This document shows positions 26,998 to 35,143 of a DNA stretch of 64,000 nucleotides, piece after piece; the first letter of the stretch is position 1; every line of letters starts with the position of its first letter. This DNA is from Sphingomonas phyllosphaerae (GTDB lineage Bacteria; Pseudomonadota; Alphaproteobacteria; Sphingomonadales; Sphingomonadaceae). The position numbers and the translations under genes were made by a program. The notes beneath the pieces were generated by a model. It saw nothing but the letters and a program-made list of their open reading frames with translations. It was not told the origin of the DNA and did no database searches. The DNA is taken from positions 62,001 through 126,000 of the forward strand of contig NZ_JAPYKH010000005.1 of assembly GCF_029623345.1 (NCBI RefSeq). The letters run 5' to 3'.

Positions 26998-28383
26998 TCA
27001 GCCGAACCGCGCCTTCAGCAACGCATAAGCCGCGCGCAACCCGTAGGCCTCACCGCCACGTGGGCGCGCCGGCTTGGCGGTCGGGCGCCAGGCGAAGGTG
27101 TCGAGATGCGCCCAGGCCAAGGTCGCGGGTACGAAGCGGCGCAGGAACAGCGCCGCGGTGATCGCGCCCGCGAAACCGCCGTCGGGCGCGTTGACCAGGT
27201 CGGCAACGTCCGACTTGAGCATTTCGTCATAGCCGCCCCACAAGGGCAGCCGCCACAGCGGGTCGCGCACCGTCTCCGACGCGCCGAGCAGCTCTGCGGC
27301 GAGTGCCTCGTCCTGCACGAAGGTGGCGGGCAGATCGGGCCCCAATGCGACGCGCGCGGCGCCGGTCAGCGTCGCGAAGTCGATCAGCAGGTCGGGCGCC
27401 TCCTCCACCGCGCGCGCCAGCGCATCGCCCAGGATCAGCCGGCCCTCGGCGTCGGTATTGGTATTCTCCACCGTCAGCCCGAGCCGCGTCTGGAGCACGT
27501 CGCCGGGGCGAAAGGCACTGCCCGAGATCGCATTCTCCACCGCCGGGATCAGCACATGCAGCCGCATCTTGAGCCGCGCCTGCATCACCAGTCCGGCCAA
27601 CGCCAGCGCGTGCGCGGCGCCACCCATGTCCTTCTTCATCAGCCGCATGCCGGCGGAAGGCTTGATGTCGAGCCCGCCCGAGTCGAAGCACACGCCCTTG
27701 CCGACCAGCGCCACACGCGGGTGCGCCGGATCGCCCCACAGCAGCTCGATCAGCCGCGGCGCGCGCTCGCGGCTCGCCGCCTGGCCGACCGCGTGGATCA
27801 TCGGATAGCCGGTCGCGAGCGCATCCCCGCGCGTGACCGTAACGCTCGCGCCATGCGCCCGTGCCAGCGCGTCCGCCTCGGCCTCCAGCTCGGCGGGGCC
27901 AAGATCGCTCGCACCGGTGTCGACCAGGTCGCGCACCCGCGCGGTGGCAGCGGCGATCCGCACCGTCTCGTCGACCGCTCCGACATCGCTGGTCAGCAGC
28001 ACGCGCGGCCGCGCGGGCTCGGCCTTGCGGTAACGCGTGAAACGATGCTGCGCGAGCAGCCAGCCGAGCCCGGCGGCGCCCAGCGTCGGCTCGCCGGCGA
28101 GGCGATAGCTGCCCTCGGGCAGCGTATCGCCCAGCGAGGCGAGCCGCCACGGGGATGACGGCTCTTCGTCGCACACCAGCAGGGCGCCCCAGTCCTCGGC
28201 GCCGTCGCCGGGCAGGATCGCGCGGTCGCCCGCCTTGCCCGTCACCCGCGCCGCCACCGCGGCCGTGCGCGCCCGCGTCGGCTGGGTGGCGAGCCAGGCG
28301 TCATACGCGTCGGGGTGGACGACGTGGAGCAGCCGCGCGGGCTGGCCACGATCGGGCTGGAGAAGCGCTGAAAAGTCGATCAT
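26998..28383 (-). CDS. Leucyl aminopeptidase family (M17) metallopeptidase
   Basis: A 461-residue cytoplasmic aminopeptidase of family M17. The two-metal site is present: VGKGVCFDSGGLDIKPS (conserved Lys and Asp), MKKDMGGAAHALALAG (Lys and Asp), and the NTDAEGRLILGDAL signature with its Asp, Glu and Arg. ATG 28383 gives the conserved N-terminus; a 21-residue extension from an earlier start is not conserved. Family members remove N-terminal residues from peptides. Sphingomonads carry several M17 paralogues, so the symbol pepA is not assigned. Confidence 0.93.
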   Translation of the reverse strand: MIDFSALLQPDRGQPARLLHVVHPDAYDAWLATQPTRARTAAVAARVTGKAGDRAILPGDGAEDWGALLVCDEEPSSPWRLASLGDTLPEGSYRLAGEPTLGAAGLGWLLAQHRFTRYRKAEPARPRVLLTSDVGAVDETVRIAAATARVRDLVDTGASDLGPAELEAEADALARAHGASVTVTRGDALATGYPMIHAVGQAASRERAPRLIELLWGDPAHPRVALVGKGVCFDSGGLDIKPSAGMRLMKKDMGGAAHALALAGLVMQARLKMRLHVLIPAVENAISGSAFRPGDVLQTRLGLTVENTNTDAEGRLILGDALARAVEEAPDLLIDFATLTGAARVALGPDLPATFVQDEALAAELLGASETVRDPLWRLPLWGGYDEMLKSDVADLVNAPDGGFAGAITAALFLRRFVPATLAWAHLDTFAWRPTAKPARPRGGEAYGLRAAYALLKARFG

Positions 28384-28460
28384 CGCGCGACCAAAGCAGG
28401 ACTTGGGCGGCTGCGCAACGCACGGTTCCCTTCGCGCGACCGGCACCTTACATCGCCGCC

Positions 28461-29429
28461 ATGACCACGCACACGACTCGCATGCTGATCCTCGGTTCGG
28501 GCCCGGCCGGCCTCTCGGCGGCCATCTACGGCGCGCGCGCCGGCATGGCGCCGATCGTCGTCCAGGGCATCCAGCCCGGCGGCCAGCTCACCACCACCAC
28601 GGACGTCGAGAATTATCCGGGCTTCCGCGAGGTGATCCAGGGCCCCTGGCTGATGGAGCAGATGCAGGCGCAGGCGGAGCACGTCGGCACGCGGCTGATG
28701 TGGGATACGATCGTCGAGGTCGATCTGACCCGCCGCCCGTTCCGGCTGATCGGCGATGGCGGCGACGTCTACGAGGGCGAGGTGCTGGTGATCGCCACCG
28801 GTGCCCAGGCCAAGTGGCTCGGGCTCGACAGCGAGGATGCGATGAAAGGCAAGGGCGTCAGCGCCTGTGCCACCTGTGACGGCTTCTTCTACCGCGGCAA
28901 GAAGGTGGCGGTGATCGGCGGCGGCAATACCGCGGTCGAGGAGGCATTGTACCTCACCAACCATTCTGACGACGTCACGCTGATCCACCGCCGCGACTCG
29001 CTGCGCGCCGAGCGCATCTTGCAGCAGCGCTTGTTCGCGCATCCGAACATCACGGTGCTGTGGAACAAGGAAGTGCGCAACTTCGTCGACGGCGGCGGCA
29101 ATGCCGGCCTCGTCGCGCTTGAGCTCGAGGATACCCGCACCGGCGAACCTTCGCGGCTCGATGTTGACGGCGGCTTCGTCGCCATCGGTCACCATCCCGC
29201 GACCGAGCTGTTCCGTGGCCATCTCGCGCTCGACGACGACGGCTATATCGCGGTCGAGACCGGCTCGACTCGCACCAGCGTGGCGGGCGTGTTCGCGTGC
29301 GGCGACGTGATGGACAAGGTCTATCGCCAGGCGGTCACCGCGGCGGGCACCGGCTGCATGGCCGCGCTCGACGCCGAACGCTTCCTCGCCGCCGCGGAGT
29401 TCGCCGAGCTCAGCGAGGCGGCGGAATAG
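28461..29429 (+). CDS. trxB: Thioredoxin-disulfide reductase
   Basis: A 322-residue FAD/NADPH enzyme reducing thioredoxin. FAD-binding GSGPAG is at 12-17. The redox-active CATC lies at 136-139 (SACATCDGFF), the NADPH-binding GGGNTAVEEA around 153-162, and the C-terminal FAD segment GVFACGDVMDKVYRQA follows. The length is normal and no motif is lost. It diverges from the aminopeptidase gene and converges with the acyl-carrier-protein gene, three bases from its stop. Confidence 0.97.
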   Translation: MTTHTTRMLILGSGPAGLSAAIYGARAGMAPIVVQGIQPGGQLTTTTDVENYPGFREVIQGPWLMEQMQAQAEHVGTRLMWDTIVEVDLTRRPFRLIGDGGDVYEGEVLVIATGAQAKWLGLDSEDAMKGKGVSACATCDGFFYRGKKVAVIGGGNTAVEEALYLTNHSDDVTLIHRRDSLRAERILQQRLFAHPNITVLWNKEVRNFVDGGGNAGLVALELEDTRTGEPSRLDVDGGFVAIGHHPATELFRGHLALDDDGYIAVETGSTRTSVAGVFACGDVMDKVYRQAVTAAGTGCMAALDAERFLAAAEFAELSEAAE

Positions 29430-29432
29430 CGC

Positions 29433-29705
29433 TCAGATCAGCGCCTTGCTGGCGGCGAAGCGGGTCAGCGCGCCGAACGTCTCGAGCATCTCGCCGTCGA
29501 CCTCGTCGTCCTCAATGACGATGCCGAGCCTGTCCTCCAGCTCGGTGAGCACGCCCGCGACCGCCATGGAGTCGAGTTCGGGCAAAGCGCCGAACAGCGG
29601 CGTGTCCGCGCGGAAGGTGTCAACCCGCTCGGGGGACAGCGCCAGCACATCGGCAAGTACTGCGCGCACCGTGGTCTCGACCTCACTCATGCCGTCCGGG
29701 ATCAC
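29433..29705 (-). CDS. Acyl carrier protein, exosortase-A-associated type
   Basis: A 90-residue acyl carrier protein with the phosphopantetheine site at Ser46 (ELDSMAVAG) and the usual four-helix pattern. GTG 29705 follows GAGGAGGCAGC, so it was preferred to the ATG five codons inside. It is transcribed divergently from an AMP-forming acyl-CoA ligase and a PLP decarboxylase of the kind annotated as exosortase A-associated. A small ACP is the regular third member of that set. It probably carries the ligase's acyl product or a derivative; the final product of the trio is unknown. Confidence 0.85.
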   Translation of the reverse strand: MIPDGMSEVETTVRAVLADVLALSPERVDTFRADTPLFGALPELDSMAVAGVLTELEDRLGIVIEDDEVDGEMLETFGALTRFAASKALI

Positions 29706-29850
29706 GCTGCCTCCTCGCTCGCGCCGCGGCGAGCGGCGATGCGCGCGGCGTTAGGCGGCGACGCGGTGGAGCGCAACCGGGTCGCTTCCCACCATGCGCG
29801 ATGACGCGCGCGCTACTGTCGGCGCACGATCCGCTTTAAAGGCTGATGTC

Positions 29851-31338
29851 ATGGTTCCGCTCGATCCCGTTCCGCTCCCGATCGATCATGTCCTGCGCGG
29901 CGAGCCGGACACGATCGCGCTGGTCGATCGCGCCGGCACGCTCACTTACGCGGAGGTGGAGGAGGCGGTGGCGCGGCTCGCCGGCTGGCTTGACGCGCAA
30001 CGGCTCGCGCCCGGCACCCGCGTCGCTACCTGGCTGCCGAAGACGCGCTTGGCCTGCTGGACGCCGCTCGCCACTGCCCGTGCGGGTCTGGTCCATGTGC
30101 CGATCAACCCGTTGCTCAAGCGCGCGCAGGTCGCGCACATCCTCGCCGACAGCGGCGCCGCGCTGCTGATCACGCACGCACCGCGCGCCGCCACGCTGGA
30201 GCACGGCGACCTGCCCGCCAGCTGCGTGCTCCACGTCGACGTCGGGCAGGGCGACGCACTGCTACGCTCGCGCGCCGACCCCGACCTGCTCGCGGCGCTG
30301 CTCTACACCTCGGGTTCGACCGGTCGGCCCAAGGGCGTGATGCTGAGCCATGCCAACCTGTGGCTCGGCGCGATCAGCGTGGCGCACTACCTGGCGATCA
30401 CCCCGGACGATCGCGTGCTCGGCGTGCTGCCGCTAAGCTTCGACTATGGCCAGAACCAATTGCTGTCGACCTGGGCGGCGGGGGCGAGCGTCGCGCCGCT
30501 TGACTATCTGACGCCACGCGACGTGGTGAAGGCGATCGAGCGCGTGGGCGCCACCACGCTTGCCGGGGTGCCGCCCCTGTGGGTGAAGCTGCTCGAGGCG
30601 GAGTGGCCGGAGGCGACGGCGGCGCGGCTGCGGCGGCTGACCAACTCGGGCGGCGCGCTCACGCCGGCGCTGGTGCGCGGTCTGCGCGCGCGCTTCCCCG
30701 AAGCACGTCTCTTTCCGATGTACGGGCTGACCGAGGCCTTTCGTTCGACCTATCTCGACCCGGCGCTGGTGGATGATTATCCCGAGTCGATTGGCCGCGC
30801 GATCCCCTTCGCCGAGGTGCTCGTGATACGTCCGGACGGCACACGCGCGGCGGCGGACGAACCCGGCGAGCTGGTCCATGCCGGGCCGCTGGTGGCGCAG
30901 GGGTATTGGCGAGATGCGGAGCGTACCGCGGCGCGCTTCCGCCCCGCGCCGCCCTTCGCGCGCGCGGGCGGCATGGCGGTCTGGTCAGGGGATACAGTGG
31001 TGGAGGGCGGCGACGGGCTGCTCCGCTTCGTCGCGCGCGCCGACGAGATGATCAAGACCGCGGGCAACCGCGTCAGTCCGCAGGAGGTGGAGGAAGCAGT
31101 GACCGCAGGCGGCGAGACGAGCGAGGCAGTCGCGATTGCCGTGCCCGACGCACGGCTCGGCCAGGCGATCCTGGTGGTCGCGCGCGGCGACGGCGGTGCT
31201 GAGGCCGGACTGCGCGATCGATTGAAGCGCGAGCTGCCTGGCTTCATGCAGCCGGCGCGCTTCCTGTGGCGTGCCGAGCTGCCGCGCAACGCCAACGGCA
31301 AGCTCGACCGCACCGCGCTGCGGGAGGAGTTCGCGTGA
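29851..31338 (+). CDS. Acyl-CoA ligase (AMP-forming), exosortase-A-associated type
   Basis: A 495-residue ANL-superfamily enzyme activating a carboxylic acid with ATP. The P-loop YTSGSTGRPKG lies at about 152-162. Other motifs are MYGLTEAFRSTYLDP, WSGDTVVEG (A8-like hinge before) and the C-terminal lysine motif NANGKLDRTALREEF. The order ligase then PLP decarboxylase, with a small ACP next door, matches the set accompanying exosortase A/PEP-CTERM clusters. ATG 29851 begins the conserved MVPLDPVPLPIDH. Its stop overlaps the decarboxylase start as GTGA. No exosortase or EPS gene is in this window. Confidence 0.88.
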   Translation: MVPLDPVPLPIDHVLRGEPDTIALVDRAGTLTYAEVEEAVARLAGWLDAQRLAPGTRVATWLPKTRLACWTPLATARAGLVHVPINPLLKRAQVAHILADSGAALLITHAPRAATLEHGDLPASCVLHVDVGQGDALLRSRADPDLLAALLYTSGSTGRPKGVMLSHANLWLGAISVAHYLAITPDDRVLGVLPLSFDYGQNQLLSTWAAGASVAPLDYLTPRDVVKAIERVGATTLAGVPPLWVKLLEAEWPEATAARLRRLTNSGGALTPALVRGLRARFPEARLFPMYGLTEAFRSTYLDPALVDDYPESIGRAIPFAEVLVIRPDGTRAAADEPGELVHAGPLVAQGYWRDAERTAARFRPAPPFARAGGMAVWSGDTVVEGGDGLLRFVARADEMIKTAGNRVSPQEVEEAVTAGGETSEAVAIAVPDARLGQAILVVARGDGGAEAGLRDRLKRELPGFMQPARFLWRAELPRNANGKLDRTALREEFA

Positions 31339-32558
31339 AGCCGATGGGGCCGCTGCCGCCCGCCTTCGCGCACCAGCAGGGGGCGCTGACGATCGCTGGC
31401 GAGAATGCCGAAGCGCTGGTGGCCGCCCGAGGTTCGCCTCTGTTCGTCTACGACCTGACCGCAGTCGCGGCGCAGGTGGCGCGTTTCCGTACCGCGATGC
31501 CTGGCGCGGTGGGGCTCCACTACGCCATCAAGGCCAATCCGATCGCGCCGCTGCTGGCGGCGATGGCGCCGTTGGTCGACGGGCTTGACGTCGCCTCCGG
31601 CGGTGAGCTCCATCGCGCGCTCGCGGTGAAGTCCGCCGCCGCAGTGAGCTTCGCCGGACCGGGCAAGCGCGATGACGAGCTGGCAGGGGCGATCGCCGCC
31701 GGTGCGACGCTCAACATCGAGTCGGCGGGCGAGGCGCGGCGCGCCCTCACGCTTGGGGAGCGGCTCGGGATCGCCCCGCGGGCGGCGGTGCGGGTCAACC
31801 CCGACCTCGAGCTGCGCGGCTCGGGGATGAAGATGGGCGGGCGCGCCTCGCCCTTTGGGGTGGACGCCGACGACGCCGCCGCGGTGGTGCGCGCGCTGAT
31901 CGCGGGTGGGGCGACATGGCGCGGCTTCCATATTTTCGCAGGGAGCCAGGCGCTCGACGCCGCCGCGCTGATCGAGACCCAGGCGGCGACGCTCGCGCTC
32001 GCGGCGCGGCTGGCTGATGCAGTCGGCACCGCGCCGCCGCTGGTGAACCTGGGGGGCGGCTTCGGCGTGCCCTATTTCGCGGGAGACGTGGCGCTCGACG
32101 TCGAGCGGGTCGGTGAAGCGCTGGCGGAGTCGCTGGCGCGCCGCGCCGACGTGCTCGCGGACAGCGGCTTCGCGCTCGAACTGGGCCGCTGGCTCGTGGC
32201 GGAGGCGGGGGTGTATCTCACCCGCGTGGTCGACCGGAAGGTGAGCCGCGGCGAGACCTTCCTCGTCGTCGACGGCGGGCTGCACCACCAGCTGGCCGCC
32301 TCGGGCAATTTTGGCGCTGTGGTACGGCGCAACTATCCGCTCGCCGTGGCAGGCCGGATGGGGGCGGCGGGCGAGGAGGAGGTGAGCGTCGTCGGTTGCC
32401 TCTGTACCCCGCTCGACCGGCTGGGCGATCGCTTGCTGTTGCCGCGCGCGGCGGAGGGCGACGTGATCGCCGTGTTCCTCGCCGGCGCCTACGGCCTCAC
32501 CGCAAGCCCGAGCGCGTTCCTCGGCCACCCCGCGCCCGCGGAGGTTGTGGTCGGTTGA
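31335..32558 (+). CDS. PLP-dependent decarboxylase, exosortase-A-associated type
   Basis: A 407-residue fold-type III (alanine-racemase-like barrel) decarboxylase related to diaminopimelate and ornithine decarboxylases. The PLP lysine is Lys66 (HYAIKANP). Other motifs are VDGLDVASGGEL, FHIFAGSQ, the Gly-rich phosphate loop VNLGGGFGVPY, ELGRWLVAEAG and the catalytic Cys segment VVGCLCTPLDRLG. GTG 31335 follows GGAGGAG at good spacing and overlaps the ligase stop. The actual substrate is unknown; it is probably linked to the ACP/ligase product in exopolysaccharide or surface-protein biology. Confidence 0.88.
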   Translation: MKPMGPLPPAFAHQQGALTIAGENAEALVAARGSPLFVYDLTAVAAQVARFRTAMPGAVGLHYAIKANPIAPLLAAMAPLVDGLDVASGGELHRALAVKSAAAVSFAGPGKRDDELAGAIAAGATLNIESAGEARRALTLGERLGIAPRAAVRVNPDLELRGSGMKMGGRASPFGVDADDAAAVVRALIAGGATWRGFHIFAGSQALDAAALIETQAATLALAARLADAVGTAPPLVNLGGGFGVPYFAGDVALDVERVGEALAESLARRADVLADSGFALELGRWLVAEAGVYLTRVVDRKVSRGETFLVVDGGLHHQLAASGNFGAVVRRNYPLAVAGRMGAAGEEEVSVVGCLCTPLDRLGDRLLLPRAAEGDVIAVFLAGAYGLTASPSAFLGHPAPAEVVVG

Positions 32559-32626
32559 ACGGAGCGCGGCGTCATGCGGCCGCGTTTATGGTGGCGAGGG
32601 CGCCTGGACCATCGTTCTCGCGGTAA

Positions 32627-32656
32627 GATGGCCCCCGGATCAAGTCCGGCATGACG
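32627..32656. repeat. REP-like palindrome
   Basis: CCCCGGATCAAGTCCGGCATGAC-type element: CCGGA (32635-32639) and TCCGG (32645-32649) form the stem, and the ATGAC end matches other REP-like units here. It lies in the gap between the decarboxylase and esterase genes. Confidence 0.5.
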
Positions 32657-32711
32657 CTTCCTGAAGAGGCAAGCGCCTTTTACGGCTCGGGCGCGCGGCG
32701 CGGAACATCGA

Positions 32712-33659
32712 TCATGCCGCCGCCAGCACGCGCTTCGTCCAAGCATCGAACAACTGCGGCCAGCGCGATCCCGGCAGTTCGGGCGGCAGGTAAGCCGGGC
32801 CGAATCCGTGCCCACCCTGCTGGAAGAAATGCGCCTCCACCGGCACCTGGGCGGCCTGGCAGGCGGTGAGCATCGCCATCGGCTCGGTCAGCGGCACCAT
32901 TGTATCGTCGAGCGCGTGCGCGATGAAGATCGGGGGCGTGTCGCGACGCACCCGCCGGTTCGTGTCGAACCGCGCCGCCGGGCGGGCGCCCACCCGCATT
33001 CGGTCGCCGGTGATCACGGGATAGACCAGCCCCGCGAAGGTAGGGCGCGCGTCGCCCGCATCGGCACCGTCGACGGGCTCGTATACCGGATCCATCGACG
33101 CGGTGGCGAGACTGGCCGCGAGCAGCCCGCCCGCGGAGAAGCCGACCGTGCCCAGTTTCGCCGGATCGACGCCGTAGCGCGCGGCATCGGCGCGAATCAG
33201 TCGCATCGCGCGCTGTGCGTCCTGTAAGGGCACGTCCTCGCTCTCCAGCCAGCCCTCGCCGGGAAGCCGATAGGCCAGCACGAAGACGGTGACGCCGAGC
33301 GGGGTGAAGACCTCGGCGACGTTGATCCCCTCGTTCTCGACCGAGAGGAAACGATAGCCGCCGCCGGGCATCGCCAACACAGCGCGGCCATCGGGCTGCG
33401 CCGCGCGATAGACGCCGACGACCGGCTCGGCGACACCGCGCAGGTGCAGCTCGCGGCGCGGCGGAGTGCCTTCCATGCGGTTGTCCGGGGTGGGGAGGCG
33501 GCGCGGCGCGTTGGGCGGCTGTTTCGGCCAGAGCCGGAAGTTCTCGGCCGGGGGCCAGGCAGTGTCCCGCGCCGCCCCCTGCGCCAGCGCGCGCGGCGCG
33601 GCGGCGAGTGTCGCCAGTCCGGCGGATGCGCCCATCATCGTGCGTCGATCGATCCGCAT
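32712..33659 (-). CDS. Secreted alpha/beta-hydrolase (esterase/acetylesterase type)
   Basis: A 315-residue hydrolase with a twin-arginine-type signal (DRRTMMGASAGLATLAAAPRA), so probably exported folded. The oxyanion motif PGGGY is at 98-102 and the nucleophile Ser175 is in GFSAGG. The acid is in HALDDTMVP and the catalytic His in QGGHGFG. This is the pattern of BD-FAE-like esterases that remove acetyl or similar groups from polysaccharides, though the substrate is unproven. ATG 33659 starts the signal peptide. It is a single gene facing the decarboxylase gene. Confidence 0.85.
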   Translation of the reverse strand: MRIDRRTMMGASAGLATLAAAPRALAQGAARDTAWPPAENFRLWPKQPPNAPRRLPTPDNRMEGTPPRRELHLRGVAEPVVGVYRAAQPDGRAVLAMPGGGYRFLSVENEGINVAEVFTPLGVTVFVLAYRLPGEGWLESEDVPLQDAQRAMRLIRADAARYGVDPAKLGTVGFSAGGLLAASLATASMDPVYEPVDGADAGDARPTFAGLVYPVITGDRMRVGARPAARFDTNRRVRRDTPPIFIAHALDDTMVPLTEPMAMLTACQAAQVPVEAHFFQQGGHGFGPAYLPPELPGSRWPQLFDAWTKRVLAAA

Positions 33660-33770
33660 CTGCGCGCTCCCGCCGCGATTGTCCGTGTGGGCGGGTCTAT
33701 GGGATGGCGGAGCGTGTAGGCAAGTGGCCGTCGACCGCCGGCGAGCGCCGCTTAGGCGATATGCGCAGAG

Positions 33771-33879
33771 ACGCGGAGTCGCAGAGAAGACGCGTCCGGC
33801 GCAGAGCGCGCACATCATCGCTCCCAGCAGGGTTGTGCCGATCGCTGACGTGGCGAACGACTTCTCTGCGTCTCCGCGC
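33771..33879. repeat. Inverted repeat pair, 'TCTGCGTCTCCGCG' element
   Basis: ACGCGGAGTCGCAGAGAAG (33771-33789) is complementary, with one mismatch plus the terminal base, to CTTCTCTGCGTCTCCGCG at 33861-33878. From memory, this kind of element is scattered in sphingomonad genomes. It may act as a 3'-end structure or be a small non-autonomous mobile unit. Confidence 0.55.
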
Positions 33880-33909
33880 GATCATCCTTCTACCAAGCCG
33901 TCATACGAG

Positions 33910-33941
33910 AGGCCCCCGCCGGATCGCTCCGACGGGGGCCT
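33910..33941. terminator. Terminator-like hairpin after the deoxyhypusine-synthase-like gene
   Basis: AGGCCCCCG-C-CGGA (33910-33923) pairs with TCCG-A-CGGGGGCCT (33928-33941) with one internal mismatch and a 4-base loop, 24 bases past the stop at 33965. There is no marked T-run; the stem is very stable. Confidence 0.65.
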
Positions 33942-33964
33942 CGACGCTCGGACTGGGCCGCGTC

Positions 33965-35041
33965 TCAGGCGAACAGCTTCGACCAGGCGCGGGTCGGACG
34001 ATCCTTCCACAGCCCGCGGTGATACGCGTCCGAGGCCAGCAGCGGCATCACCGAACCGGCCTCGGCGAACACCATCTGCTCGATGCCGGTGTTGACCTTG
34101 CCCCAGCTCGCAGCTTCCTGCAGCGTGGACGACGAGCAGGCGCCGTCGCGCACGTCGGCGACGGTGATCTGCACGGCATATTTGTGCACCGCGACGTCCT
34201 CGTGGCCGAGGATCTCAGCGCACACCACAGTGTCCTGGATGAAGTTCTTGGGCACGCCGCCGCCGATCATCAGCAGGCCCGTCGTGCCCGCCTTGATCTT
34301 GATCTCGGTGAGCTCACGGAAGTCGGCCACCGCGTCGATCATCAGATAGGGCTTGCCCGCCTTGGCCGAGTCGACCTGGTGCTTGACCAACCCGAAGCCC
34401 GCCGAGGAATCGACGAACGCCGGGCAGAAGATCGGCACGTCATGCTCATAAGCGAGCTTGACCAGGCTGTTCTCCTTCTTGCCGTGCTCGACCAGATACT
34501 TGCCCATCTCGCGGATGAAAGCGCGGCTCGAATAGGCCTTCGGCTCCAACGACTCGGCGATCTCGAAGATCGTGTGGTCGACGTTCTGGAGCGCCTCCTC
34601 GTCGATGTACGTGTCGTAGATGCGGTCGATGTAGAGCGAGCGGAGCGTGTCGTCGTCGGGGATCTCGAGCGCCTGATAATGCTTGTGGCCGAGGCCCTCG
34701 AAGAAATCCATGTCGACGATGGTCGCGCCCGTGGCGACGATCACGTCGACCATGTTGTTGCGCACCAGCTCGGCATACAGGTCCATGCAGCCGCCGGCCG
34801 AGGTCGAGCCGGCGATCACCAGACACACCGTGCAGTCCTTGTCGGCCAGCATCTGGTTGTAGATCTTGGTGGCGCGGCCGAGATCGCGGCTGGTGAAGCT
34901 CATGTCGCTCATCGCGTCGATGATCGGGCGCGCGTCGAAGCTCTTGATGTCGACGTGCTTGACCTGCTTCGACAGCAATTCCGCCTTGCGCGTGTCGTTG
35001 ATCGTCGCCTGATCGTGCGAGGGGGCGAGGGTGTCGGTCAT
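33965..35041 (-). CDS. Deoxyhypusine-synthase-like protein, probable homospermidine synthase
   Basis: A 358-residue member of the deoxyhypusine synthase family. It has NAD-binding GSTSAGG at 78-84, the VATGATIVDMDF segment and the catalytic lysine Lys315 (EAASWGKVNTG). Bacteria lack eIF5A, so bacterial members are thought to transfer the aminobutyl group of putrescine or spermidine to a small acceptor; several act as homospermidine synthases. The neighbouring ornithine decarboxylase would supply putrescine. Sphingomonas in the strict sense contains sym-homospermidine as main polyamine, which fits. ATG 35041 starts the conserved part. Enzyme specificity is inferred. Confidence 0.8.
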   Translation of the reverse strand: MTDTLAPSHDQATINDTRKAELLSKQVKHVDIKSFDARPIIDAMSDMSFTSRDLGRATKIYNQMLADKDCTVCLVIAGSTSAGGCMDLYAELVRNNMVDVIVATGATIVDMDFFEGLGHKHYQALEIPDDDTLRSLYIDRIYDTYIDEEALQNVDHTIFEIAESLEPKAYSSRAFIREMGKYLVEHGKKENSLVKLAYEHDVPIFCPAFVDSSAGFGLVKHQVDSAKAGKPYLMIDAVADFRELTEIKIKAGTTGLLMIGGGVPKNFIQDTVVCAEILGHEDVAVHKYAVQITVADVRDGACSSSTLQEAASWGKVNTGIEQMVFAEAGSVMPLLASDAYHRGLWKDRPTRAWSKLFA

Positions 35042-35143
35042 GGGGTGCTCCCATTGGGGTACACGTCGTTCACGGGGACGCGGAAACCCATCTGACGGCG
35101 GCACGCCAAAGCGCGCCGCCGCCAATTCCTTGTAGTCGTAAGG

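Larger units (their letters stand above)
33660..33964. other. Intergenic region with a facing repeat pair
   Basis: No gene is supported. An inverted pair (33771-33789 with 33861-33879, core CTTCTCTGCG) encloses 71 bases, and a terminator hairpin (33910-33941) closes the region. Confidence 0.5.

Noticed and set aside
33910..33941. Riboswitch or RNA gene near the polyamine genes
   Set aside because: The strong stem lies just past a stop codon and is fully explained as a terminator-like hairpin.
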